Below, one piece after another: positions 1 through 6,780 of a DNA stretch of 13,152 nucleotides (its first letter is position 1; each line of letters starts with the position of its first letter). Position numbers and translations under genes: made by a program. Source of the stretch: an uncultured Alphaproteobacteria bacterium (lineage in GTDB: Bacteria > Pseudomonadota > Alphaproteobacteria > RF32 > CAG-239); the NCBI GenBank assembly GCA_910580155.1, contig CAJTWX010000048.1:1-13152 (forward strand). The letters run 5' to 3'. The notes beneath the pieces are model-generated. The model saw only the letters and a program-made list of their open reading frames with translations, was not told the DNA's origin and did no database searches.

Positions 1-807
1 ATGAGCGGCAGAGGGAATCGGGTCAACAAGACGCCAATTCACCTGCTGGCAGAAAAGCACGGCATTGAAGTTCGTACACCGCGGACACTGAAAAGCGAGG
101 AAGAACAGGCAATATTACGGGCATATAATGCTGATGTGGCGATTGTGGCTGCATACGGGCTGTTGTTGCCGCAGGCGGTGCTGGATATGTTTCCGAAAGG
201 ATGTATCAACGTACACGCATCCCTTTTGCCGAGATGGCGTGGCGCGGCGCCGATTCAGCGGGCGGTTGAGGCTGGCGACAGCGAGAGCGGCATTTCGATT
301 ATGCAAATGGCGCTGGCGTTGGATGCGGGCGATGTATTGGACCAAAAAGCCGTGCCGATTACCTCGCAAACAACCGGTGGAGATTTGCACGATGCTTTGT
401 CTGCCGTGGGGGCAGATTTACTGATTGATACTTTGCGAAGGCTTGATGAGATTATGCCGCAAAAGCAGGATGAAACTTTGGTGACTTACGCCGAAAAGCT
501 TGATAAATCGGAATGCAGGATTGATTTTAATACGCCGGTGGAAAAGCTTGCAGCAAAAATCAGGGCGTTTTCCCCCTACCCTGCGACATATTTTATCTAC
601 AACGGCGAGCGCTTTAAGGTTTTGGGCGTAGAAGCGGCGGATATGCAGGGGGCTGCCGGAGAGATTTTGGAAAGTCAGGACAAGCTGGTTATCGCAGCTG
701 CCGACAAGGCGCTGAATATTCTTAAAATCCAGCGCGAGGGCAAACAACCTATGGCTATCCGAGATTTGTTGCGCGGATTTAAGTTTGAAAAAGGTGCAAA
801 GCTTTAA
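1..807 (+). CDS. fmt: Methionyl-tRNA formyltransferase, 5' truncated by the window edge
   Basis: Transfers a formyl group from 10-formyl-tetrahydrofolate to Met-tRNAfMet in the cytoplasm, making the initiator for bacterial translation. The visible 268 residues hold most of the Rossmann-like formyltransferase domain and the full C-terminal tRNA-binding OB-like domain (from about residue 165). The family motif around CINVHASLLPRWRGAAPIQ is intact. Catalytic Asn, His and Asp appear at visible residues 70, 72 and 108, which are 36 lower than the usual E. coli numbering (106, 108, 144). About 36 N-terminal residues therefore lie outside the window, and the ATG at base 1 is an internal Met just before the S/A-G-R-G segment, not the start. 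The stop is TAA at 805-807. fmt is commonly paired with def, which would be expected upstream. Only a weak GCAA/TTGC hairpin with interrupted T runs follows, so no terminator is called. Identification is firm. Confidence 0.96.
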   Translation: MSGRGNRVNKTPIHLLAEKHGIEVRTPRTLKSEEEQAILRAYNADVAIVAAYGLLLPQAVLDMFPKGCINVHASLLPRWRGAAPIQRAVEAGDSESGISIMQMALALDAGDVLDQKAVPITSQTTGGDLHDALSAVGADLLIDTLRRLDEIMPQKQDETLVTYAEKLDKSECRIDFNTPVEKLAAKIRAFSPYPATYFIYNGERFKVLGVEAADMQGAAGEILESQDKLVIAAADKALNILKIQREGKQPMAIRDLLRGFKFEKGAKL

Positions 808-835
808 AAATTGCTTAATTCTTCTCTTTTTTTGC

Positions 836-863
836 TTGATTATATAAAAATGTTGTATATACT
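836..863 (+). promoter_or_regulatory. Putative sigma-70 promoter of tRNA-Leu
   Basis: TTGATT (836-841), a 16-nt spacer and TATACT (858-863) match the -35 and -10 consensus at 4/6 and 5/6 positions. Transcription would start near 870, leaving a leader of about 19 nt before the mature tRNA end at 889. The stretch just after the -10 box is CGGGGC. A GC-rich discriminator like this is typical of stable-RNA promoters under stringent control, which is an inference here. TTGCTT at 832-837 with TATATA at 856-861 is an alternative reading. Confidence 0.5.
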
Positions 864-888
864 CGGGGCAAATTTATTGTTGCAATCA

Positions 889-972
889 GCGGGCGTGGTG
901 AAATTGGTAGACACGCCAGACTTAGGATCTGGTGGCTTTGCTGTGAGAGTTCGAGTCTCTCCGCCCGCACCA
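889..972 (+). tRNA. tRNA-Leu, anticodon UAG
   Basis: An 84-nt class II tRNA with encoded CCA. The acceptor stem is GCGGGCG (889-895) paired with CGCCCGC (962-968), the discriminator is A969 and CCA is at 970-972. The anticodon stem is CCAGA (916-920) with TCTGG (928-932), and the loop CTTAGGA carries TAG at 923-925, reading CUA/CUG and other CUN leucine codons. The variable arm (933-944) folds as GGC-TTT-GCT. The T arm is GAGAG-TTCGAGT-CTCTC (945-961). It sits between fmt and tig. Its last bases are also the foot of the following terminator hairpin. Confidence 0.97.
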
Positions 973-995
973 TCTTTTTTAAGATGGCTTTTTTT
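970..995 (+). terminator. Rho-independent terminator of tRNA-Leu, overlapping its CCA end
   Basis: A 7-bp stem, CCATCTT (970-976) with AAGATGG (981-987), a TTTT loop, then C and seven T. The 5' arm begins with the CCA of the tRNA, so the hairpin and the tRNA tail share bases. The tig ribosome binding site follows immediately, so RNA polymerase must read through this hairpin, or start very close by, to make tig mRNA. Confidence 0.8.
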
Positions 996-1009
996 GAGAA
1001 GAGAAATAA

Positions 1010-2338
1010 ATGAATATTAAAGAAGTAAAATCCGAAGGCTTGAGCCGCGAATATGAAGTTACCATCAGTGCTGCTGATTTTGAGGCTGCTGTTGAGAAGA
1101 AGTTAAAAGAAATCTCCAAAAATGTCAGTATGGCGGGGTTCAGAGCTGGTAAAGTGCCGTTTGCGATGATTAAGCAAAAATATCAGGGCAATGCAATGAG
1201 CGAAGCTGTTGATGATTTGCTGCGTGACGGCGTGAACGAAGTTTTGAAAGAAAAGAAAGTTCGTCCGGTGTTTACGCCTGATGTCGAGCTTACCAAGTTT
1301 GAAGAAGGCAAGGATATTTTGTTCAAAGTTTCGATGGATATTATGCCGGAAATCGAGCTTAAAGATTTTTCTGCTATCAAGATTGAAAAGCCGGTGGCGG
1401 AAGTTCCGGCTGAAGAAGTTGAGAAAGCGCTTAACTATATGGCTGAAAGCCGCCGTGACAGCGTTAAGGTTGAAGAAGACCGTGCAACCGTTAAAGGCGA
1501 TATTGCCGTTATCGACTTTGTTGGTTCTATTGACGGTGTTGAGTTTGCCGGTGGTAAAGGCGAGGCTTATCCGCTGGAACTCGGCTCTAACTCCTTTATT
1601 CCGGGGTATGAAGACCAGCTTATCGGCAAAAAAGCGGGCGAAGTTGTGAATGTTAAGGCAACTTTCCCAGAAACTTATCACGCGAAAGATTTGGCCGGCA
1701 AGGAAGCTTTGTTTGTAACTACCATCAAAGAAATCCGCACTATTAAAAAAGCTGAAATCAATGATGAGTTTGCAACATCTATGGGTGAGGAAAACCTTGA
1801 CAAGCTTAAAGAGACCGTTAAGAGCCGAATCGCGCAGGATTATGATACAGCATCAAAGATGAAAGCCAAACGTGCACTTTTGGATGCTTTGGACAAGGCT
1901 TATAAGTTTGATGTTCCGGCAAAATTGGTTGATATGGAATATGACTCCATTGTTAAACAATATGAAAATGCTAAAAAGAATAACCAACTTGATGAAGACG
2001 AGAAGAGCAAAAAAGAAGAAGATTTGCTTAAAGAATATAAAGAAATTGCCATTCGCCGTGTTAAACTCGGTTTGTTGCTTGCTGAAGTCGGCAATGAGGC
2101 TAAAATTGAGGTTACTCAGGAAGACATCAATAAAGCCATTATGAACGAAGCACAGCGCTATCCGATGCAGGCAAAGGCGATTTTTGATTTCTATCTCAAG
2201 AATAAAGAGGCGATTGAGCGTTTACGCACGTCTGTTTATGAAGAGAAAGTTATCGACTATGTTCTTTCTAAAGTTGAAACCAAAGAAAAGACGGTTTCTG
2301 TTGAAGATTTGTATAACTTTGACGAGAAAAAAGCATAG
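1010..2338 (+). CDS. tig: Trigger factor, ribosome-associated chaperone
   Basis: Binds the ribosome near the peptide exit site and shields emerging polypeptides; it also has peptidyl-prolyl isomerase activity. The product is 442 aa, close to the usual 430-450. The N-terminal ribosome-binding domain (about 1-145) carries the signature GFRAGKVP at residues 43-50, which docks on ribosomal protein L23. An FKBP-type isomerase domain spans roughly 150-245 (GDIAVIDFVGSIDG through LFVTTIKEIR). The remainder is the Lys/Glu-rich helical chaperone body. The start at 1010 is preceded by GAGAAGAG at 996-1003, and the next in-frame Met is far inside the conserved domain. In many bacteria tig precedes clpP-clpX-lon; here it is followed by a terminator and an unrelated lipoprotein gene instead. 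No separate tig promoter is visible between the tRNA and the start codon. Confidence 0.97.
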   Translation: MNIKEVKSEGLSREYEVTISAADFEAAVEKKLKEISKNVSMAGFRAGKVPFAMIKQKYQGNAMSEAVDDLLRDGVNEVLKEKKVRPVFTPDVELTKFEEGKDILFKVSMDIMPEIELKDFSAIKIEKPVAEVPAEEVEKALNYMAESRRDSVKVEEDRATVKGDIAVIDFVGSIDGVEFAGGKGEAYPLELGSNSFIPGYEDQLIGKKAGEVVNVKATFPETYHAKDLAGKEALFVTTIKEIRTIKKAEINDEFATSMGEENLDKLKETVKSRIAQDYDTASKMKAKRALLDALDKAYKFDVPAKLVDMEYDSIVKQYENAKKNNQLDEDEKSKKEEDLLKEYKEIAIRRVKLGLLLAEVGNEAKIEVTQEDINKAIMNEAQRYPMQAKAIFDFYLKNKEAIERLRTSVYEEKVIDYVLSKVETKEKTVSVEDLYNFDEKKA

Positions 2339-2363
2339 TCTTTTTAAGAAAAACATTTTTGAT

Positions 2364-2389
2364 AAAGCCCTCGGAAACGGGGGCTTTTT
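2364..2389 (+). terminator. Rho-independent terminator of tig
   Basis: The stem AAAGCCCTCG (2364-2373) pairs with CGGGGGCTTT (2378-2387) over 10 bp, with one T-G pair, around a GAAA tetraloop, and ends in a T run. It lies 25 nt after the tig stop codon. The stable GNRA loop and T tail make this a clear intrinsic terminator. Confidence 0.9.
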
Positions 2390-2572
2390 GATGGCTGTTT
2401 TTTGGGGCTTGTGTGCGTCTTGCAAGGAAATATATCTTCATTATAAGTGTCAAAAATTTGAACCAAGCAATTAAACACATAAAAAAGCACTGTTTGCGGT
2501 TATCTATGCTCCAAATTACGCCATCATTCTCACATCCATCTGATTTTACGTTAAATTATTGCATTGATAAAC
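2390..2572. other. Intergenic stretch with no recognisable feature
   Basis: Between the tig terminator and the lipoprotein promoter nothing convincing is visible on either strand: no tRNA fold, no long hairpin, no repeat copy, and only short frames without start signals. The one pattern is CATTGA at 2562-2567, repeated 10 bp later at 2572-2577 where it enters the -35 region of the next promoter. Confidence 0.5.
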
Positions 2573-2602
2573 ATTGACAAAAGGTCAATAATGTGGTATA
2601 AT
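2573..2602 (+). promoter_or_regulatory. Consensus sigma-70 promoter with a dyad over the -35 box
   Basis: TTGACA (2574-2579), exactly 17 nt, then TATAAT (2597-2602) give a perfect -35/-10 match. TG at 2594-2595 also makes it an extended -10 promoter. Transcription would begin near 2609. A perfect inverted repeat, ATTGAC (2573-2578) and GTCAAT (2584-2589) with a 5-nt spacer, covers the -35 element, where a repressor could bind. A CATTGA direct repeat one helical turn upstream (2562-2567) adds to the operator-like look. The promoter call is strong; the operator is inference. Confidence 0.82.
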
Positions 2603-2645
2603 AATTTTACAATAATATTTTTTAACTATTAAAATCTCTATAATT

Positions 2646-2996
2646 ATGAAAAAAATCTTTTTTGTTGTTGCTATTATCACAACAATTCTTTTCAGCAGCT
2701 GTTCAAATTCATCCGCCAATGTTTCAACTTCCAGCGAAACACCTGCGAATGTTAGCAACGATATGACCCCAAATATCCCCACCACTTACAAGGATGTCAA
2801 AGTTATAAACGTTCTTATGACAACAGGTGTAACATTGAAAGGTTCAAGCACTGTCGCCTATCTCCTTTTGGAAAACCACGACGTTGTTATCTTTAAGGAT
2901 AGATGGGCAGAACCTCCGCTGACAAAAGAACAAGCCAGAAGTATTATGATATTTCAGCTTGGAGACACCGTGACGATGAAAGTTGCAGTAAAGTAA
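2646..2996 (+). CDS. Small putative lipoprotein of unknown function
   Basis: A 116-aa product with a classic lipoprotein signal: MKK, a hydrophobic stretch (residues 4-16), then LFSSC with the acylated Cys at residue 19. A Ser/Thr/Asn/Pro-rich linker follows (about 20-47), as in envelope lipoproteins with a flexible tether. A compact domain of about 65 residues comes next (YKDVKVINVLMTTGVTL to DTVTMKVAVK), with alternating hydrophobic residues suggesting beta strands. I do not recognise this domain. The mature protein would be anchored in a membrane facing the periplasm. No good Shine-Dalgarno sequence precedes the ATG (the upstream bases are AT-rich), but the promoter upstream is near ideal and a terminator follows, so it is probably a single-gene unit. 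It separates tig from the rplS operon and may be an accessory insertion. Confidence 0.72.
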   Translation: MKKIFFVVAIITTILFSSCSNSSANVSTSSETPANVSNDMTPNIPTTYKDVKVINVLMTTGVTLKGSSTVAYLLLENHDVVIFKDRWAEPPLTKEQARSIMIFQLGDTVTMKVAVK

Positions 2997-3015
2997 AAAA
3001 ACGATTTGAAAACAA

Positions 3016-3045
3016 AAACCCCCGCATAAAATTCAGCGGGGGTTT
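3016..3045. terminator. Bidirectional terminator between the lipoprotein gene and rplS
   Basis: A 10-bp perfect stem, AAACCCCCGC (3016-3025) with GCGGGGGTTT (3036-3045), has a 10-nt loop. On the minus strand it is followed by a strong T tract (TTTTTGTTTT), so it ends the ffh-rplS operon, whose last stop codon is at 3068. On the plus strand TTTCCTTTT follows, which is weaker but serviceable for the lipoprotein gene. Confidence 0.85.
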
Positions 3046-3067
3046 CCTTTTACCTATGAGCAAAGCC

Positions 3068-3457
3068 CTATTCAGCGTTGTTTTTTGCTTTTGCCTGTGC
3101 GGACAAATCGTCTGCAATACGGGCAGAACGGCCACGCAGCGCGCGCAAGAAATACAATTTTGCACGTCTTACTTTACCGATACGGGTTACTTCGATTTTC
3201 GCAACGTTCGGAGAATACAGCGGGAATACGCGCTCTACGCCTTCGCCGAAAGAAATTTTGCGAACGGTGAAAGAAGAATTCAAACCATCGTTTTTGCGGG
3301 CAATGCAGATACCTTCATAAATTTGGATACGCTCACGGTCGCCTTCTTTAACTTTGGTGTGAACTTTAAGGGTGTCGCCGGCTTTGAAGTCAGGAATGTT
3401 CTTGCCTTCGGTCAATTTGGCAACTTGCTCTTTTTCAATATTTTCTAAAATGTTCAT
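3068..3457 (-). CDS. rplS: 50S ribosomal protein L19
   Basis: L19 sits at the 30S-50S interface of the ribosome. The 129-aa product matches the family along its length: N-terminal helix, then FKAGDTLKVHTKVKEGDRERIQ, the core YEGICIARKNDG, SFTVRKISFGEGVERVFPLYSP and KVRRAKLYFLRALRGRSARI. A short Lys/Ala/Asn-rich tail of about 15 residues extends past the conserved RGRSARI. AAAAGG lies upstream of the ATG at 3457. It is the last gene of the ffh operon, 39 nt after trmD, and a strong terminator follows. Confidence 0.97.
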   Translation of the reverse strand: MNILENIEKEQVAKLTEGKNIPDFKAGDTLKVHTKVKEGDRERIQIYEGICIARKNDGLNSSFTVRKISFGEGVERVFPLYSPNVAKIEVTRIGKVRRAKLYFLRALRGRSARIADDLSAQAKAKNNAE

Positions 3458-3496
3458 CAGTTTTACCTTTTAAATAAATTTTTCAACTTTATACAC

Positions 3497-4189
3497 CTAA
3501 CTATTTTTAAAATCAAGATAAATCTTGAATAAGTCAGGCCGTTTGGCTTTGGTTGCAATTTCGGACTGTTGTTTCCTCCAGTCGGCTATTTTTTGATGGT
3601 GCCCCGAAAGCAACACTTCCGGAACCGTTCGCCCCTCCCACTCTATCGGGCGGGTGTATTGCGGGTATTCCAAAAGGCAGTTTTCAAAACTCTCATCTTC
3701 AAGCGACGCCTCATTTCCCAATACGCCGGGGAGCAATCTTACGACTGCGTCCAGCATTATCTGTGCGGCTTGCTCGCCGCCGGTTAAAATGTAGTCGCCG
3801 ATACTTATCTCTTCGATATTAAAGGCTTCAATAACGCGCTCGTCTATGCCTTCGAATCTTCCGCAGATAATCGTCAATTCCGTTTCTTTTGCCAGCTCGC
3901 GGGCTTTTTTCTGGGTTAGCGGCGTTCCTTTCGGGGACATATAGATTATTCGCCCTGTGGTATGATTTTCAGCTATCGTACGCCCTAAGACGTCCGGCCG
4001 CATAATCATCCCTGCGCCGCCGCCACACGGCGTATCATCAACGGATTTGTGCTTGTCAAACGCATAATCCCTGATGTTTACCGTGGTAAGCTGCCATTTT
4101 TTCTCTTCCATAGCCTTTCCGGTCAACGAATACCCCAAAAATCCGGGGAACATCTCGGGAAAAATGGTCAAGATTTTAACATTCAGCAT
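3497..4189 (-). CDS. trmD: tRNA (guanine-37-N1)-methyltransferase
   Basis: Methylates G37 next to the anticodon in tRNAs with G36, using S-adenosylmethionine, and so prevents +1 frameshifting. tRNA-Leu(UAG), the type encoded at 889-972 with G36-G37, is a typical substrate. The 230-aa protein (the family is about 230-255) has the SPOUT trefoil-knot features: DDTPCGGGAGMIM (about 51-63), YMSPKGTPL, LTIICGRFEGIDERVIE and the knot segment ISIGDYILTGGEQAA, then VPEVLLSGHH. The usual Tyr in DDxPYGGG is Cys here. The start codon overlaps the end of rimM by 14 bp, implying translational coupling. Confidence 0.97.
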   Translation of the reverse strand: MLNVKILTIFPEMFPGFLGYSLTGKAMEEKKWQLTTVNIRDYAFDKHKSVDDTPCGGGAGMIMRPDVLGRTIAENHTTGRIIYMSPKGTPLTQKKARELAKETELTIICGRFEGIDERVIEAFNIEEISIGDYILTGGEQAAQIMLDAVVRLLPGVLGNEASLEDESFENCLLEYPQYTRPIEWEGRTVPEVLLSGHHQKIADWRKQQSEIATKAKRPDLFKIYLDFKNS

Positions 4190-4718
4190 TTTTTAAGTCC
4201 TCATCGTCCTCAAAAAACACCATTCCGGTTGACGCAACAATAATATAGCCTTCTTCCAAATTTATCTCCGGCACATAAGCCTTATTAAACGGCAACATTT
4301 CTGCCCTGCCTGTCTTGAGTTTGATTTCCAAGATATCACCGGCGCCAAAGTTATAAAACCCTACAACTTTTGCTACCTCGTTCTTTTCTTCGTCAAACAC
4401 TTTCAGACCGACCAAATCTGCCTCGTAATACACCTCTTCGCTTTTCAGCTCCGGCAAAACGCCGCGCGGGGCATACAGCTCTTTGCCAATCAGGGATTCG
4501 GCAGTTGTCCTGTCATCTATCCCCTTGATTTTGACTCGGAGTAATTCTTTGGAGTGTCCGGTAACTTTAAGTACAAATTTGATTTCGCCGGTTTTGTCTT
4601 CCAGTTCGCCATAAGATGCGATGTCGCGGTCTACGGCCGTGAAACTTTTGACCTTGAACTCGCCCTTAATGCCGTGTACTCCGACAATTTTCCCTAAACA
4701 AACTTTTTTGCTACTCAT
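4176..4718 (-). CDS. rimM: Ribosome maturation factor RimM
   Basis: Assists late 30S assembly around the 16S rRNA 3' domain and binds ribosomal protein S19. The 180-aa product has an N-terminal barrel beginning GKIVGVHGIKGEFKVKSFT (about 9-27). The C-terminal PRC barrel starts at YYEADLVGLKVFDE (about 97-110) and includes GAGDILEIK, the LPF motif and VPEINLEEGYIIV. A short acidic tail (FFEDDEDLKNAEC) ends the protein. AGGT lies 5 nt before the ATG. It sits between rpsP (45 nt upstream) and trmD (14-bp overlap), the usual place in this operon. Confidence 0.96.
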   Translation of the reverse strand: MSSKKVCLGKIVGVHGIKGEFKVKSFTAVDRDIASYGELEDKTGEIKFVLKVTGHSKELLRVKIKGIDDRTTAESLIGKELYAPRGVLPELKSEEVYYEADLVGLKVFDEEKNEVAKVVGFYNFGAGDILEIKLKTGRAEMLPFNKAYVPEINLEEGYIIVASTGMVFFEDDEDLKNAEC

Positions 4719-4763
4719 TGATTACCTATTGCAACATAAACTTAATTTATAATCGGAAAAAGA

Positions 4764-5165
4764 TTAAGCTTCAGCAGCTTCTTCTGCAGGTGCAGCAGCA
4801 GCGGCGGCTGCAGCCTCAGCAGCAGCTTTTGCTTTTTCTTCTTTTTCTTTAATTCTTTCCAAAGCTTTAGCTTTCGGAGCAGATTTCTTCGGCTGGTTGC
4901 GGGTTGCCGGAGCAGCACAAATACCGAGGTTTGCAAACAATTTTTGCAATCTGTCAGTCGGCTGAGCACCTTTGGCGAGCCAAGCTTTTACCTTTTCAAC
5001 ATCAAGAACCAATCTTTCCTGATGGTCTTGCGGTAACAGAGGATTGTAAGAACCCAATTTTTCAATAAATCTACCGTCACGAGGAGCTCTCTGATCAGCA
5101 GCTACAACGCGATAGTAAGGGTGCTTTTTAGAACCACCGCGAGAAAGTCTAATACGAACTGTCAT
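4764..5165 (-). CDS. rpsP: 30S ribosomal protein S16 with Ala/Glu-rich tail
   Basis: S16 is a primary 30S assembly protein. Residues 1 to about 80 are canonical: MTVRIRLSRGGSKKHPYYR, VAADQRAPRDGRFIEKLGSYNP and the helix VEKVKAWLAKGAQPTDRLQKL. The core usually ends at 80-90 residues, but this protein has 133. The additional part is a basic linker (NQPKKSAPKAKALERIKEKEEKA) followed by an Ala-rich segment with a run of eight Ala and a Pro/Glu/Ala end. Such tails are known in alphaproteobacterial S16. AAAGGA lies close upstream of the ATG. It follows ffh by 42 nt and precedes rimM. Confidence 0.97.
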   Translation of the reverse strand: MTVRIRLSRGGSKKHPYYRVVAADQRAPRDGRFIEKLGSYNPLLPQDHQERLVLDVEKVKAWLAKGAQPTDRLQKLFANLGICAAPATRNQPKKSAPKAKALERIKEKEEKAKAAAEAAAAAAAAPAEEAAEA

Positions 5166-5207
5166 TTTTTTCCTTTCCAGTTTATTTGTTAGTTTCGTTT
5201 CTTCCGC

Positions 5208-6596
5208 TTAAAACGGAAATTTGTTGTTAAACCCGCCGAAGGGATTACCTCCGCCCAACGGATTTTTTTTCATAAAACGGGTCGCAAGAGAGCCTAAGCC
5301 CCCCATTTTACCCATTTGCTTCATCATAGTTGACATTTGCTCATAGGATTTAAGCAACTTGTTAACTTCGTGAACTTCTACTCCGGCACCAGCCGCAATT
5401 CTTTTCTTGCGTGATGCCTTGATAATGTCAGGATTGCGGCGCTCTCCTTTAGTCATAGAGAGGATAATTGCCTCCTGTTTTTTCATAATTGCATCTGCAT
5501 TAACCGCTTCTATCTGCTCTTTATATTTGGCAAGGCCGGGGAGCATTCCCATTATGCTTGACATTGAGCCGAGTTTTTGCATCTGGCGCATTTGGTTTAA
5601 CATATCATTTAAATCAAACTTGCCGTTTAACATTTTTTTGGCGGCAGCTTCGGCCTCTTGCTGATTGATGTTTTCAACCGCCTTTTCAACAAGGCTTACG
5701 ACATCGCCTTTATCCAAAATGCGACCGGCCAGACGGTCAGCGTGAAACTCTTCAATATCTTCAAGCTTTTCGCCAGTTCCTAAAAACTTTAACGGCGCGC
5801 CGGAAATCATTTTCATTGACAAAGCTGCACCGGCACGCGACGAGCCGTCTATTCTGGTTAAGACCAAACCGGTGACACCGACTTTTTCATTAAATTCTTT
5901 GGCGACATTGCAGGCTTCCTGACCAATCAGCGCATCAGCAACAAGCAATGTTTCAGTCGGGTTTGCGAGTTTTTTGACCGCAGCGACTTCTTCCATCAAC
6001 ACTTCATCTATCTGTAAGCGCCCTGCCGTATCCAAAATCAGGATATCATACAAACCTTTGCGCCCTTGCTCCAATGCGCGTTTGGTAATCGCGAGCGGCT
6101 TTTCGCCAGCAACTATCGGCAAAACGTCAACGTTTATCTGTTTGCCTAATTGTGCCAATTGTTCTTGTGCTGCCGGACGGTAAACGTCTAATGAGGCAAG
6201 CAATACGCGCTTATTTTTCTTTAATTTAAGGGCTATTTTGGCAGATGTTGTGGTTTTACCGGAACCCTGCAGGCCAACCATCAAAATCACTGCTGGCGGA
6301 ACAGCCTTAAAATTCAACCCAGTGTCTTCGTCTGAACCAAGCAGGTTTACTAACTCGTCATAAACAATTTTGACAATCTGCTGATCCGGACGGACGGATT
6401 TGATAACTTTTTCGCCCAAAGCCTTTTCTTTGACTTTGGCCATAAACTCTTTAACAACCGGAAGCGAAACGTCTGCTTCCAACAGTGCAAGGCGAATTTC
6501 GCGCAAGCCCTCTTCAATGTCTTGCTCTTTCAAGACACCGCGGGAGCTTAATCTGGCAAAAACGCCGCTCAGCTTATTGGTTAATGCATCAAACAT
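5208..6596 (-). CDS. ffh: Signal recognition particle GTPase Ffh (SRP54)
   Basis: Binds signal sequences at the ribosome together with 4.5S RNA and delivers nascent membrane proteins to FtsY. The 462 residues show the N domain (1-90), then the G domain with P-loop GLQGSGKTT (108-116), DVYRPAAQEQL (137-147), DTAGR (189-193), TRID (247-250) and GTGEKLEDIEEF (273-284). The Met-rich M domain follows (about 325-435: LNDMLNQMRQMQKLGSM, GMLPGL). A Gly/Asn/Phe-rich tail ends the protein. Two positions depart from the usual consensus: the G4 motif TKxD is TRID, and DAxTGQ is DALIGQ. AAAGGA lies 6-7 nt before the ATG. It is the first gene of the operon. Confidence 0.97.
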   Translation of the reverse strand: MFDALTNKLSGVFARLSSRGVLKEQDIEEGLREIRLALLEADVSLPVVKEFMAKVKEKALGEKVIKSVRPDQQIVKIVYDELVNLLGSDEDTGLNFKAVPPAVILMVGLQGSGKTTTSAKIALKLKKNKRVLLASLDVYRPAAQEQLAQLGKQINVDVLPIVAGEKPLAITKRALEQGRKGLYDILILDTAGRLQIDEVLMEEVAAVKKLANPTETLLVADALIGQEACNVAKEFNEKVGVTGLVLTRIDGSSRAGAALSMKMISGAPLKFLGTGEKLEDIEEFHADRLAGRILDKGDVVSLVEKAVENINQQEAEAAAKKMLNGKFDLNDMLNQMRQMQKLGSMSSIMGMLPGLAKYKEQIEAVNADAIMKKQEAIILSMTKGERRNPDIIKASRKKRIAAGAGVEVHEVNKLLKSYEQMSTMMKQMGKMGGLGSLATRFMKKNPLGGGNPFGGFNNKFPF

Positions 6597-6628
6597 TTGT
6601 GTTCCTTTGTTATTTACCCGTTATTGAT

Positions 6629-6669
6629 AAAAAAAATTGCGCCAGTGGGCGAACCTTCGCTGACTGACG
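6629..6669 (-). terminator. Terminator-like hairpin (possible attenuator) in the ffh leader
   Basis: Read on the minus strand, CGTCAGT (6669-6663) pairs with ACTGGCG (6646-6640), enclosing a second helix GCGA/TCGC. Three bases later comes a run of eight T (6636-6629). This has the form of an intrinsic terminator, yet it lies between the ffh promoter and the ffh start codon. A small preceding hairpin, CACTC-TGCG-GAGTG (6684-6671), could compete with the terminator arm through GAGTG/CACT pairing. An attenuated leader or a short stand-alone RNA of about 75 nt are both possible. Confidence 0.45.
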
Positions 6670-6711
6670 GCACTCCGCAGAGTGTTTATTTTGTTATCAA
6701 AATATGAGGTT

Positions 6712-6739
6712 ATAATAGGGATAAAAAAGCAAGAGTCAA
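6712..6739 (-). promoter_or_regulatory. Putative sigma-70 promoter of the ffh-rpsP-rimM-trmD-rplS operon
   Basis: On the minus strand TTGACT (6739-6734), a 16-nt spacer and TATTAT (6717-6712) match 5/6 and 5/6 of the consensus. Transcription would start near 6705, giving a leader of about 108 nt before the ffh ATG at 6596. No other comparable match is seen in the gap. Confidence 0.6.
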
Positions 6740-6780
6740 GATATTTTTCCGGTTTTTTGATTTTTTTTGCCGGTTTGACG

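Noticed and set aside
1..3. ATG at base 1 as the true fmt start
   Set aside because: Alignment of catalytic residues shows about 36 residues are missing upstream, so this Met is internal.
811..1020. Open frame across the tRNA-Leu gene
   Set aside because: It consists mostly of tRNA and terminator sequence and has no start signals; the tRNA fold explains the region.
1103..1681. 192-codon minus-strand frame opposite tig
   Set aside because: Antisense of a clearly conserved trigger factor; composition is Phe/Asn/Arg-rich as expected for a shadow frame.
2903..3448. 181-codon plus-strand frame opposite rplS
   Set aside because: It is the antisense shadow of L19 with the terminator inside; the L19 protein match is unambiguous.
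6640..6705. ffh leader as the 4.5S SRP RNA gene
   Set aside because: The conserved GGAAG-type tetraloop and internal loop of SRP RNA are absent, and the structure is better read as a terminator-like hairpin.
6741..6780. CCGG-T-run-GCCGG stretch as a terminator for the glycosyltransferase transcript
   Set aside because: The CCGG arms are too short around a 16-base homopolymer-like loop, and no T run follows on the relevant strand.
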